A DNA stretch of 64,000 bases from Oceanobacillus neutriphilus (GTDB lineage: Bacteria; Bacillota; Bacilli; Bacillales; Amphibacillaceae). This document shows, one piece after another, positions 24,703 through 32,874 of this stretch (the first letter of the stretch is position 1; every line of letters begins with the position of its first letter). The stretch spans positions 310,001 to 374,000 of the forward strand of contig NZ_BMLW01000003.1 in the NCBI RefSeq assembly GCF_014645515.1, read 5' to 3'. The notes beneath the pieces are model-generated. The model did not search any database and had not been told where the DNA came from. It saw nothing but the letters and a program-made list of their open reading frames with translations. The position numbers and the translations under genes were made by a program.

Positions 24703-25698
24703 TTGAAATTTATTGATAATAAAGGTATTAATGATCCTCGTATTAATTTAGCGATTGAGGAGTATATTCTTGAAAATTTTGGTGAGAAAGATACATATTT
24801 ATTATTTTATGTAAATAGTCCTTCCATTATCATTGGACGAAACCAAAATACCATTGAAGAAATTAATACGGACTATGTAGACGAAAAAGGAATTAAAGTT
24901 GTCCGGCGTCTTTCCGGTGGCGGAGCTGTTTATCACGATGAACAGAATTTAAATTTCAGCTTTATTACAAAGGATGATGGCGACAGCTTTCAAAACTTTG
25001 CTAAGTTTACACAGCCTGTTGTTGATGCTTTAAATAATATCGGTGTTCCAGTTGAATTACAGGGGAGAAATGATTTAGCAGTAGAAGGAAGGAAAATCTC
25101 TGGTAATGCCATGTTCTCTACACGCGGACGCATGTTCAGCCATGGGACTTTAATGCTGGATTCACAATTAGAAGAATTAACGAAAGCATTAAAGGTGAAG
25201 AAAATCAAAATTGAATCTAAAGGAATTAAATCGATCCGCAGCCGCGTAGCAAATATTGCGGAATATCTTGATAACCCTATATCAATGGACGAGTTCAAGG
25301 AATTAATTTTACGCTATATCTTTGATGTAGAAGATGTTAAGGATGTCCCTCAATATGTGTTAACCGAAGATGATTGGGCAAAAATCTATGAGATTTCAGA
25401 AAAACGCTATCAGCAATGGGACTGGAATTATGGTAAATCACCTTCATTCAACTACCAGGAGTCTAAGAAATTCCCTGGCGGACTGGTGGATGTCCGTTTA
25501 GATGTAAAAAAAGGCATTATCGAAAATTGCATTATCTACGGTGATTTCTTTGGCATAGGTAATGTAAAAGAGCTGGAGGATGCTTTAGCCGGCATTCGTC
25601 ATAATCGTGATGCCATCAAAGAAGCGCTGGACCAGATTGATGTATCACATTATCTTGGAAGAATTTCTAAAGAAGAATTTTTAGAACTGCTTTATTAA
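24703..25698 (+). CDS. lplJ: Lipoate-protein ligase LplJ
   Basis: The 331-residue protein has IGRNQNTIEEIN, RRLSGGGAVYHDEQNLNFSF (the lipoyl-adenylate site) and GRNDLAVEGRKISGNAMF, with a C-terminal accessory domain (FPGGLVDVRLDVKKG). It activates free lipoate with ATP and attaches it to lipoyl domains. TTG at 24703 is the start, 7 bases after GGGAGGA. Order yhfI-lplJ-comK is close to that of B. subtilis. Confidence 0.95.
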   Translation: MKFIDNKGINDPRINLAIEEYILENFGEKDTYLLFYVNSPSIIIGRNQNTIEEINTDYVDEKGIKVVRRLSGGGAVYHDEQNLNFSFITKDDGDSFQNFAKFTQPVVDALNNIGVPVELQGRNDLAVEGRKISGNAMFSTRGRMFSHGTLMLDSQLEELTKALKVKKIKIESKGIKSIRSRVANIAEYLDNPISMDEFKELILRYIFDVEDVKDVPQYVLTEDDWAKIYEISEKRYQQWDWNYGKSPSFNYQESKKFPGGLVDVRLDVKKGIIENCIIYGDFFGIGNVKELEDALAGIRHNRDAIKEALDQIDVSHYLGRISKEEFLELLY

Positions 25699-25723
25699 AC
25701 CATTAGTGATAAATAATATAAAG

Positions 25724-25779
25724 AAAAAACTTCATTCTGAAGGGCAGGTTAAAGCCTTGAATAGAATGGAGTTTTTTTA
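25724..25779 (+). terminator. lplJ terminator
   Basis: AAAAAACTTCATTCT pairs with AGAATGGAGTTTTTTT across a loop of about 24 bases, 26 bp after the lplJ stop. Confidence 0.8.
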
Positions 25780-25966
25780 ATCAGTACACGATAGTTTGGC
25801 AGAAAGGAATTATAAGTTGAAGTAATTTATATTATAGCTTTATTAATTTCTTTTTATTTTTAAAATTAATACAAAAATTCAAAATAAATATATCTTTTTA
25901 CTCATTTTGGTGCTATAATAATTCAAACCTCACTTGTGTCACCAGGTAATTAGGAGGAATATAGAA

Positions 25967-26440
25967 ATGAAAATGAGAGAAATTACACCTTACACCATGG
26001 CGGTCATATCTGATAAAGATGAAAAAGGAAAATATGTTTCCAGAGTTTTAGAAGATGAAGTGGAATACGTATTAGAAGGAAAACCGACAAAAGTAATTGA
26101 GTATGCATGTGCCTATTTTGGATCTGATTTAAAAGGCAGACAAAATGGCATTAAAAGTATTTCCGGTATCACACATAAAACTCCAATACCGGTTGATCCA
26201 AGAAATAGAATGTACTTCTTCCCGACGAAATCCCCGTCACATGAAAGCTGTTCCTGGATCTCACATTCTCATATAGATGAAGTGAAAAAAATAGACAGTA
26301 CCTCCACACAAATTCTATTTAAAAATGGAAAAACAATTGATGTAGAGGTTTCTCATGGTATTGTAATCAATCAAATCCAGCGGACAGCCCAAATTCGTTT
26401 TCTTATCGATGAGCGGAGCACTGCGTTTATCGATAAATGA
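25967..26440 (+). CDS. comK: Competence transcription factor ComK
   Basis: The product of about 157 residues has the conserved ComK core: EYACAYFGSDLKGRQNGIKSISGITHKTPIPVDPRNRMYFFPTKSP region, CSWISHSHI and a basic C-terminal half. ComK binds AT-boxes and activates DNA-uptake genes and its own promoter. AGGAGG lies 9 bases before the ATG at 25967; an upstream extension to 25934 has no ribosome site. TATAAT near 25914 sits below a very AT-rich stretch with A and T runs, which suits ComK autoactivation, though I could not place exact boxes. The C-terminus is shorter than in B. subtilis. Confidence 0.9.
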   Translation: MKMREITPYTMAVISDKDEKGKYVSRVLEDEVEYVLEGKPTKVIEYACAYFGSDLKGRQNGIKSISGITHKTPIPVDPRNRMYFFPTKSPSHESCSWISHSHIDEVKKIDSTSTQILFKNGKTIDVEVSHGIVINQIQRTAQIRFLIDERSTAFIDK

Positions 26441-26774
26441 CATTCAGTATGATTCTATTTATTACGTTTTGCTTTCCTTCCAAAAAATTCTCACTTACTT
26501 AAGATTTTCCCCTTACCCAGATTGTTCTAAAAATCCTTTTATAATAAAAAACTGCATAAAATAATGTTATTTTCTAAGAATATCATTATGAATACTTCTC
26601 TGCTTATTTCTTTCTTGAAATATGATAAATATTAAAATAATAAAAAAAGTAAACCCTGGTGGCAATTTGAGTTTGTTAAGCTTCATTTGATAGAGAAGTT
26701 TATACTTTTCAAAAAATCTGCAGTAGCATATAATCATCAATAAGATTGTTGGAATTTTGAGGGAGACTGACCGC
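26441..26774. other. Gene-free AT-rich spacer between comK and yhjE
   Basis: About 330 bp with no convincing gene. A 69-codon minus-strand frame exists but lacks a ribosome site and is of low complexity. No terminator hairpin for comK was found. Confidence 0.5.
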
Positions 26775-27413
26775 ATGTACGTAATGAATATTACATTTTC
26801 AAATTGGCAGGCATATTTAAAAGAAGAAGGCTGGGAGGAATTTATTCGTCAGCTGCTGGAGCAATATGAAGGTCTGGGTCCATTGCCCGGTATTGCATTG
26901 CCTTTTTTTGAAGCGTTTTTACCGTTCTTGCCGCTTATAGTATTTGTGCTCGGAAATGCAGCCGCCTACGGATTATTTGAAGGCTTTCTGTACTCTTGGC
27001 TTGGTGCAAGTCTTGGTGCTGTAATTGTGTTTCTGATTATTCGCCGTTTGGGAAATACAAGGCTGTTAAAAAAGGTTCGCCATAATAAACAGGTGAGTAA
27101 GATTACTGCGTGGGTAGAAAAACATGGGTTTGGACCTTTGTTTTTATTGCTTTGTTTCCCATTTTCCCCTTCGTCTGTTATTAATGTTGTAGCTGGATTG
27201 TCTAAAATCAGTATCTATCCATTTATATTGGCCGTACTGTTAGGTAAGACAGTAATGATTTTCTCCATTTCCTACGTCGGCTCCAGCATCATGGAATTTG
27301 CTCAGAATCCGGTAAGGACAATTGTAGTCGGTATAGGTATTATTGTTTTTTGGATGTTCGGCAAGTATTTAGAGAAAAGGCTTCATAAAAAAGTGGACAA
27401 GCATAGTGGATAA
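26775..27413 (+). CDS. yhjE: TVP38/TMEM64 (DedA-like) membrane protein YhjE
   Basis: About 212 residues with five to six hydrophobic segments. The SNARE-associated/DedA signature runs from PLPGIALPFFEAFLPFLPL near residue 37, through GASLGAVIVFLIIRRLG, to CFPFSPSSVINVVAGLSKI. Such proteins act in membrane lipid transport or homeostasis. The ATG at 26775 is 9 bases after AGGGAG; a TTG at 26757 is an alternative. It precedes a signal peptidase gene as in B. subtilis. Confidence 0.88.
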   Translation: MYVMNITFSNWQAYLKEEGWEEFIRQLLEQYEGLGPLPGIALPFFEAFLPFLPLIVFVLGNAAAYGLFEGFLYSWLGASLGAVIVFLIIRRLGNTRLLKKVRHNKQVSKITAWVEKHGFGPLFLLLCFPFSPSSVINVVAGLSKISIYPFILAVLLGKTVMIFSISYVGSSIMEFAQNPVRTIVVGIGIIVFWMFGKYLEKRLHKKVDKHSG

Positions 27414-27425
27414 TACACTATATGA

Positions 27426-27474
27426 TAAAACCCCTCTGGAAAATAAAGCAAAACTTTATCCAGTGGGGTTTTTC
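27426..27474 (+). terminator. yhjE terminator
   Basis: AAAACCCC.CTGGA pairs with TCCAG.GGGGTTTT and ends in T residues. Confidence 0.85.
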
Positions 27475-27569
27475 GAAATTTAAATATTTCCTGCCTGCGG
27501 TTGAAAGATTAGATTCCTTTGCTTTGGGGTATGATGTAAGTAATAGACTAAAGCGAAGGAAGAATAACA

Positions 27570-28118
27570 GTGAAAAAATATAATTATATAAGGGTTTCCA
27601 TTGTAGCTGTTTTGTTAATCGCTGTGTTTTTAGTTGTTCGGGCATTTTTATTTGAGAACTATGTTGTCAATGGAAAATCCATGGAACCGACACTCTATGA
27701 CGGTAATTTAATGATGGTGAATACAGTTACAAATAATATTTCAAATCTTCATCGTTTTGATGTTATTGTATTTCATGCAACCGAAGAAAATGATTATGTA
27801 AAACGGGTAGTCGGATTACCGGGAGAAACAATAGAATACAAGGATGATCAGTTATATGTAAACGGCGAGTATATTCCCGAGGATTTTCTGCAGGAAGAAA
27901 AAGAGAATGTAGAAACGGAGCTATTAACAGAAGATTTTACACTCCTTGAAGTAACAGGTGAGGAGACTGTGCCAGAAGACCAGATTTTTGTATTAGGTGA
28001 TAATCGCGGAGACAGCTTAGACAGCAGGTCTATAGGCTTTATTCCTGTTGATGAGGTGGTTGGAAAGGTTGATATTACCTACTGGCCGGTAACAGAATTA
28101 TTTAAGCAGCAGCGTTAA
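27570..28118 (+). CDS. Type I signal peptidase (SipV-like)
   Basis: A 182-residue protein with one N-terminal membrane anchor (about 8-27), catalytic Ser37 in NGKSMEPTL and Lys78 in DYVKRVVGLPGE, then VLGDNRGDSLDSRSIGF. It cleaves signal peptides from exported proteins on the outer face. The GTG at 27570 follows GAAGGAAG. It holds the place of sipV of B. subtilis; a second signal peptidase gene lies at 41513. Confidence 0.94.
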   Translation: MKKYNYIRVSIVAVLLIAVFLVVRAFLFENYVVNGKSMEPTLYDGNLMMVNTVTNNISNLHRFDVIVFHATEENDYVKRVVGLPGETIEYKDDQLYVNGEYIPEDFLQEEKENVETELLTEDFTLLEVTGEETVPEDQIFVLGDNRGDSLDSRSIGFIPVDEVVGKVDITYWPVTELFKQQR

Positions 28119-28233
28119 TGCGGGTGAATATTTTAATAGCCTGAGATTATGACCATTGAATATCTTAATAGACAGACAGAACCTGAACGATGCAAAACAG
28201 ATGAAAATATAAAAAATAATTTTATTAGGAACA

Positions 28234-28273
28234 GGCTCCCATCTTTGCTAAAATAAAGATAGGAGCTTTTTTT
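28234..28273 (+). terminator. Terminator after the signal peptidase gene
   Basis: GCTCCCATCTTT pairs with AAAGATAGGAGC (one mismatch) and is followed by seven T. It lies 115 bp past the stop, in a gap that also holds the MerR-type promoter. Confidence 0.85.
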
Positions 28274-28405
28274 GCACTTAAAGAAAGATAAAAACCAAAA
28301 TACAAGTCAGTTTCATCATGCTGCACAAATAGATGCGAAGAAATCTTTCCGAAAATAGCGGCGCATCTTTCAACAGCTAACGACAATTGGAAATACAAAA
28401 TATAA

Positions 28406-28436
28406 TTGACATGGAGTTAACTCCATCTTTTAAAGT
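28406..28436 (+). promoter_or_regulatory. MerR-type promoter with 19-bp spacer and perfect dyad
   Basis: TTGACA (28406-28411) and TAAAGT (28431-28436) are 19 bp apart, and the spacer is filled by the perfect 16-base palindrome ATGGAGTTAACTCCAT (28411-28426). An overlong spacer with a dyad is the hallmark of promoters twisted open by MerR-family activators. A MerR-family gene is second in the operon that this promoter precedes. Confidence 0.8.
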
Positions 28437-28465
28437 ATAGGTAATAAAAGATAGGAGTGATTACA

Positions 28466-28783
28466 TTGTCAATTGTTATTTATTTTTTGGTTGGTCTCTA
28501 TGCAGTATTAACAGGAATAGCAGGTGCGGTAAAATGGAGACAGACAGGCATACGGCTCCAGCCGGTTTTATTTGTATTCGTGTCATTTACTATGCTTGTT
28601 GCTTTGTTTATTCCAAATAAAAACATCATGTTTATTATTTTAATCGCTGCATCTGTCCTGATGCATATACTTGCGGTTGCAGAAGGATTGTTGACCAATG
28701 GAAAACTTACTCCCAGTCATCATCTGATTCGGTTTATATTCCATTTGAGTCTTGTATTACTAATATATAAATATATTGTTTAG
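28466..28783 (+). CDS. Small four-helix membrane protein under MerR control
   Basis: About 105 residues with four hydrophobic segments and a conserved-looking HHLIRFIFHLSLVLLIY tail. TTG at 28466 is the start, 6 bases after AGGAGTG; a GTG at 28457 lies within the ribosome site. The gene follows the MerR-type promoter directly and ends 10 bp before the regulator. I do not recognise the family. Its function is probably linked to the signal sensed by the regulator. Confidence 0.8.
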   Translation: MSIVIYFLVGLYAVLTGIAGAVKWRQTGIRLQPVLFVFVSFTMLVALFIPNKNIMFIILIAASVLMHILAVAEGLLTNGKLTPSHHLIRFIFHLSLVLLIYKYIV

Positions 28784-28793
28784 CAGGTGATTT

Positions 28794-29201
28794 ATTATTA
28801 AAATTAGTGAAGCTTCCTCAAGTACCGGATTAAGTAAAGATACGATACGATATTACGAAAAGATCGGCCTGCTTCATCCAAAAATAAAAAAAGCTCATCG
28901 TGAATACAGTGAAACTGATCTTGATATAATGGATGCGATTATGAAGCTGAAACAAACAGGCTTTTCACTAAACGAGATCAAAACACTGTTAGACTGGTCA
29001 AAAGATGCTGACCATGAAAGGCAGCTGACAAAAGAAGAAATAAAAAATCTGAAGCAGATAAAAAGTCTTTTTCAAAATAAATATAGGCAAATGCTCGAAC
29101 AAGAAAAACAAATAAAGGAAATTAAACATGTATTAAAACGTGCAGATTATAAAATAGATTATTTGCTGGAAAAAAATAAACAGGAAAGTGTATCCTTGTA
29201 A
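28794..29201 (+). CDS. MerR family regulator with probable ATT start
   Basis: The reading frame encodes a full MerR N-terminal domain, ISEASSSTGLSKDTIRYYEK followed by IGLLHP, a second helix-turn-helix segment (DLDIMDAIMKLKQTGFSLNEIKTLL) and a C-terminal coiled coil (about 80-130). An in-frame TGA at 28788-28790 leaves only TTT ATT ATT AAA ATT as codons before the domain. AGGTGA lies 3-6 bases before the two ATT codons, so one of these (28794 or 28797) is the likely start. The first standard start, ATG at 28929, would delete the DNA-binding domain. It is coupled to the membrane gene upstream. Confidence 0.82.
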   Translation: MIKISEASSSTGLSKDTIRYYEKIGLLHPKIKKAHREYSETDLDIMDAIMKLKQTGFSLNEIKTLLDWSKDADHERQLTKEEIKNLKQIKSLFQNKYRQMLEQEKQIKEIKHVLKRADYKIDYLLEKNKQESVSL

Positions 29202-29376
29202 TTTTAAGTGAAATAATTGCAGAACAGGCCTTGCTCTTCATCTCTTTTCTGCCGATTTTACTTTACTGTTGTGATTGATAATTGTATGTGAATAGAAAGG
29301 AAAGCTTGCGTTTAAATATGAATAGAATTTGCTCAATATATAAATACATATGTCATTAAAAAAGGAGTGTGTGCGA

Positions 29377-32300
29377 TTGACTGTACAATTTATTTTAGGA
29401 AGGTCCGGTACAGATAAAAGTGAATGGATGATGAATGATATTGAAAATTGTTTGCAAAAAGAGCCAATTGGACCGGCTATTTTTTATATCGTTCCGGATC
29501 AGATGACATTTCAATTAGAAACAGCTTTATTTAGCCGGGAGCGTTTAAATGGAAGTATCCGGGCACAGGTAGCCAGTTTTTCAAGACTTGCACGGCGTGT
29601 TTTACAAGAAACTGGGGGAGGGTTAAAGCCTTTTATCAGCTCAGTTGGGACACAAATGATGCTTCGAAAAATTATTTCTGAGAAAAATGGAGATTGGATG
29701 GCATTCCAAAAAGCAATGAAAAAGCAGGGATTTCTTGATCAGCTGGAATCCGTTATTCAAGAATTTAAAAGGTATGAAATTACACCTGACACACTTCGGA
29801 TACAGCAGGATCAATTAAACAAATTTGTCCATCAATCTCCATCGGAAATGGGATTAGTACGAAAACTGGATGATTTCATTTATATTTATGACCAGCTTCT
29901 TAAACAGCTGCAGCATACTTATATGGATAATGAAGACAGATTACAAATATTAAAGGAAAAAATTCCAAAAGCCGGCATGCTGGAAGGAGCGCATATTTAT
30001 ATAGACGGTTTCCATCGATTTACGCCTCAGGAAATATCCGTCATTGCCGAATTGATGAAAAAGTGTGCCGCGGTTCATATCGGCTTGACGTTAGATCCGG
30101 TTAATGCTGAAGAGCTGGAGGAGTTAGATATCTTTTATCAGACAAACCAGACCTATCAGCAATTAACAGCTGTTGCCGGGGAAATTGGCATTTCGTTTGA
30201 ACAGCCGGTTTATTTAGATCCGGCGGATGATCAATTTAGAGATCGTGCCTATTTTGCTCATCTGGAACAAAATTTCGATGTCCGTCCTTCTCCTGAGTAT
30301 ATAGAGGATGCGCCCATTCAAATAGCTGAAGCGGTTCATCCCCGTGCGGAAGTGGAAGGTGTTGCCGGGGAAATCCTTTCACTGGTAAGAGACGGAGAAT
30401 ATCGTTATCGTGATATTTCCATTTTAGTAAGGCAATCGGATGTATATGCTGATTTAATTGAAACAATCTTTGGAGATTATAATATTCCAGTCTTTCTTGA
30501 TCAGAAACGTTCGATGCTGCATCATCCTTTAATTGAATTGGTCCGCTCGATGCTGGAAGCAATTGAAAACGGCTGGCGGTCGGATGCAGTTTTTCGTGTT
30601 TTGAAAACAGGATTTATACCTGCCAGTGATAAGGAACTTCCATTAACAAGAGATGCAATTGATCAGCTGGAGAATTATACAATAGAATACGGAATCCGTT
30701 ACCGGAAGCAGTGGTTAGATGATAAGCCTTGGAAATATCAGCGTTTCCGCGGATTTGATCAGGCAGCGCAGACGAGCTTTGAAAGCAAAATGCAGGAGGA
30801 AATTAACAGATACCGGAAGCAAATCACAGAGGCACTCCGATATTTTGATGAAAGCTTTCGTACTGCCTCTAGCGTGAAAGAGCGCTGTGAAGCTATTTTT
30901 ATTTGGCTCGAATCGCTGGGTGTTCCTGGAAAGCTGGAGGAAATGCGTGCCTCTTTTGATGAGCAGGGTATTCCTGAAAAAGGAAGGGAACAGCAGCAGG
31001 TATGGGATGCACTTATACAATTGATGGATGAAATGGTCGAGATTGCCGGTGATGAAGAGCTGGATATGTCTACCTTCAACGCATCGATAAATGCCGGATT
31101 TGAAGCATTAGAGTTTTCTCATGTTCCACCGACGATGGATCATGTCTTGGTTGGTACCATCGACAGATCGCGGATGTCTAATGTCCGCTGCGCTTTTTTA
31201 CTTGGTGTCAATGAAGGAGTATGGCCAATGAAGCCGCCGGTAGACGGCATGATTGATGATGAAGAAAGAGAGCTGTTGGAGCAAAATGGCTTGAAGCTTG
31301 CCGAGAATGGAAAAAGACAGCTGCTTGATGATTGGTTTTATATCTATTTATCGTTAACGATTGCCAAGGACAGGTTAATGATTAGTTATCCAATCAGTGA
31401 TGAGGAAGGAAAAGCGAAAGTTCCTTCTCAAGTAATCAGCAGGATAGAGGATCTGTTTCCAAAATGCCAGAAGCATTTACTATTTCAGGATGTGGAAGAT
31501 ACTGCAGATACACTAAGATTTATTACTACTAAAACGAAAACCCGGGCTGCTCTGACAACGCAATTCGCCAGGATGCAGCGGGGATATGAGATCAATGAGG
31601 CCTGGTTTGCTGTTTACAACTGGTATGTCAAAAATCAGCCCAAGGATGGGATGACCTATCGTATTTTACAAGGTTTATTTTATAAAAACCTGCCGGAGCA
31701 ATTAAATAAAGAAACAGCTGAAGAGCTTTATCCAAAACAAATCAAAGCAAGTGTCAGCCGTCTGGAATCCTATTATCGCTGCTCCTATCAGCATTTTGCG
31801 CGTTACAGCCTGAATTTACAGGAACGGCAGACTTACAAATTAGATGCTCCTGATATCGGACAACTGTTTCATGAGGCATTACGTTTAATTACAGAATGGG
31901 TTCAGAATGAAAAAACAGATTTCAAGCAGCTTACCAGAGAAACGTCAGCGGGTTATGCGCACCGGGCCATTCAGAAATTATCACCTGTACTTCAGCATCA
32001 AATTCTGCATAGCTCCAATCGATATACCTATATTCAGCAGAAGCTGGAAGAAATAATTGCCAGAGCAGCATTTATATTAAGTGAGCAGGCTAGACAGACA
32101 GATTTTAGCCCGGTAGGTCTGGAGCTGAGTTTTGGAGAGAAGGACAGTCCGCTGCCGCCGCTTATTCTGCCGCTGGAAAATGGCTATGAGCTTCTCTTGC
32201 GCGGGAGGATTGACCGTGTAGATAAAGCAGAGCTTCATCAGGATTTATATCTGCGGATTATCGACTATAAATCAAGCTCGCGTGCTTTGGATCTGCTGGA

Positions 32301-32874
32301 GGTTTATTATGGCCTTGCCCTGCAAATGTTAACTTATTTGGATGTTGTACTGACACATTCGGAAAAATGGCTCGGTCAGCAGGCGAATCCGGCAGGTGTC
32401 CTTTATTTTCATGTGCATAATCCAATGATTAATCTGGATAAAGAAAAAATAGACAGTGATATAGAAGGGCAAATCTTTAAGTCTTATAAAATGAGAGGGC
32501 TGCTGTTATCAGATGAAGAAATCGCCAGGACGATGGACGAATCGTTAGAAACGGGAACAAGTAATATTATTCCTGCTGGTCTGAAAAAAGACGGGACATT
32601 CAACCATCATTCGAAAATTGCGGATAATGATACCTTTGAGCAGCTTAAAAACCATATCCATGTATTGCTTGAAAAGGCAGGACTGGATATGACATCCGGC
32701 GGCGTGGAAATTAATCCGTTTTTGAAGAAGGATACAGAGGCATGTACGTATTGTCCTTTTCATGCAGTTTGTCAGTTTGACCCGGCATTGCAAGGAAATA
32801 ATTATAGAAAAATACCAAATATAAAAGAAAAAGAAGTCATTGAACGGCTGAAAGGAGGGGAAATCCGTGGTTAA
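29377..32874 (+). CDS. addB: AddB, ATP-dependent helicase-nuclease subunit B
   Basis: About 1165 residues, the usual size. The N-terminal GRSGTDKSEW corresponds to Walker A, the end carries the RecB-type nuclease motif (IDYKSSSRALDLLEVYYGLALQMLTYL), and four cysteines of the iron-sulfur staple are visible (YRCSYQ, then CTYCPFHAVC). With AddA it resects double-strand breaks up to a Chi site. TTG at 29377 is the start, 7 bases after GGAGTG. The Walker A has Asp where the second glycine of GxGK is expected. It overlaps addA by 8 bp. Confidence 0.95.
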   Translation: MTVQFILGRSGTDKSEWMMNDIENCLQKEPIGPAIFYIVPDQMTFQLETALFSRERLNGSIRAQVASFSRLARRVLQETGGGLKPFISSVGTQMMLRKIISEKNGDWMAFQKAMKKQGFLDQLESVIQEFKRYEITPDTLRIQQDQLNKFVHQSPSEMGLVRKLDDFIYIYDQLLKQLQHTYMDNEDRLQILKEKIPKAGMLEGAHIYIDGFHRFTPQEISVIAELMKKCAAVHIGLTLDPVNAEELEELDIFYQTNQTYQQLTAVAGEIGISFEQPVYLDPADDQFRDRAYFAHLEQNFDVRPSPEYIEDAPIQIAEAVHPRAEVEGVAGEILSLVRDGEYRYRDISILVRQSDVYADLIETIFGDYNIPVFLDQKRSMLHHPLIELVRSMLEAIENGWRSDAVFRVLKTGFIPASDKELPLTRDAIDQLENYTIEYGIRYRKQWLDDKPWKYQRFRGFDQAAQTSFESKMQEEINRYRKQITEALRYFDESFRTASSVKERCEAIFIWLESLGVPGKLEEMRASFDEQGIPEKGREQQQVWDALIQLMDEMVEIAGDEELDMSTFNASINAGFEALEFSHVPPTMDHVLVGTIDRSRMSNVRCAFLLGVNEGVWPMKPPVDGMIDDEERELLEQNGLKLAENGKRQLLDDWFYIYLSLTIAKDRLMISYPISDEEGKAKVPSQVISRIEDLFPKCQKHLLFQDVEDTADTLRFITTKTKTRAALTTQFARMQRGYEINEAWFAVYNWYVKNQPKDGMTYRILQGLFYKNLPEQLNKETAEELYPKQIKASVSRLESYYRCSYQHFARYSLNLQERQTYKLDAPDIGQLFHEALRLITEWVQNEKTDFKQLTRETSAGYAHRAIQKLSPVLQHQILHSSNRYTYIQQKLEEIIARAAFILSEQARQTDFSPVGLELSFGEKDSPLPPLILPLENGYELLLRGRIDRVDKAELHQDLYLRIIDYKSSSRALDLLEVYYGLALQMLTYLDVVLTHSEKWLGQQANPAGVLYFHVHNPMINLDKEKIDSDIEGQIFKSYKMRGLLLSDEEIARTMDESLETGTSNIIPAGLKKDGTFNHHSKIADNDTFEQLKNHIHVLLEKAGLDMTSGGVEINPFLKKDTEACTYCPFHAVCQFDPALQGNNYRKIPNIKEKEVIERLKGGEIRG

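Noticed and set aside
26567-26776. 69-codon minus-strand frame between comK and yhjE
   Set aside because: No ribosome site, low-complexity Ile/Phe/Lys-rich content expected from AT-rich noncoding DNA.
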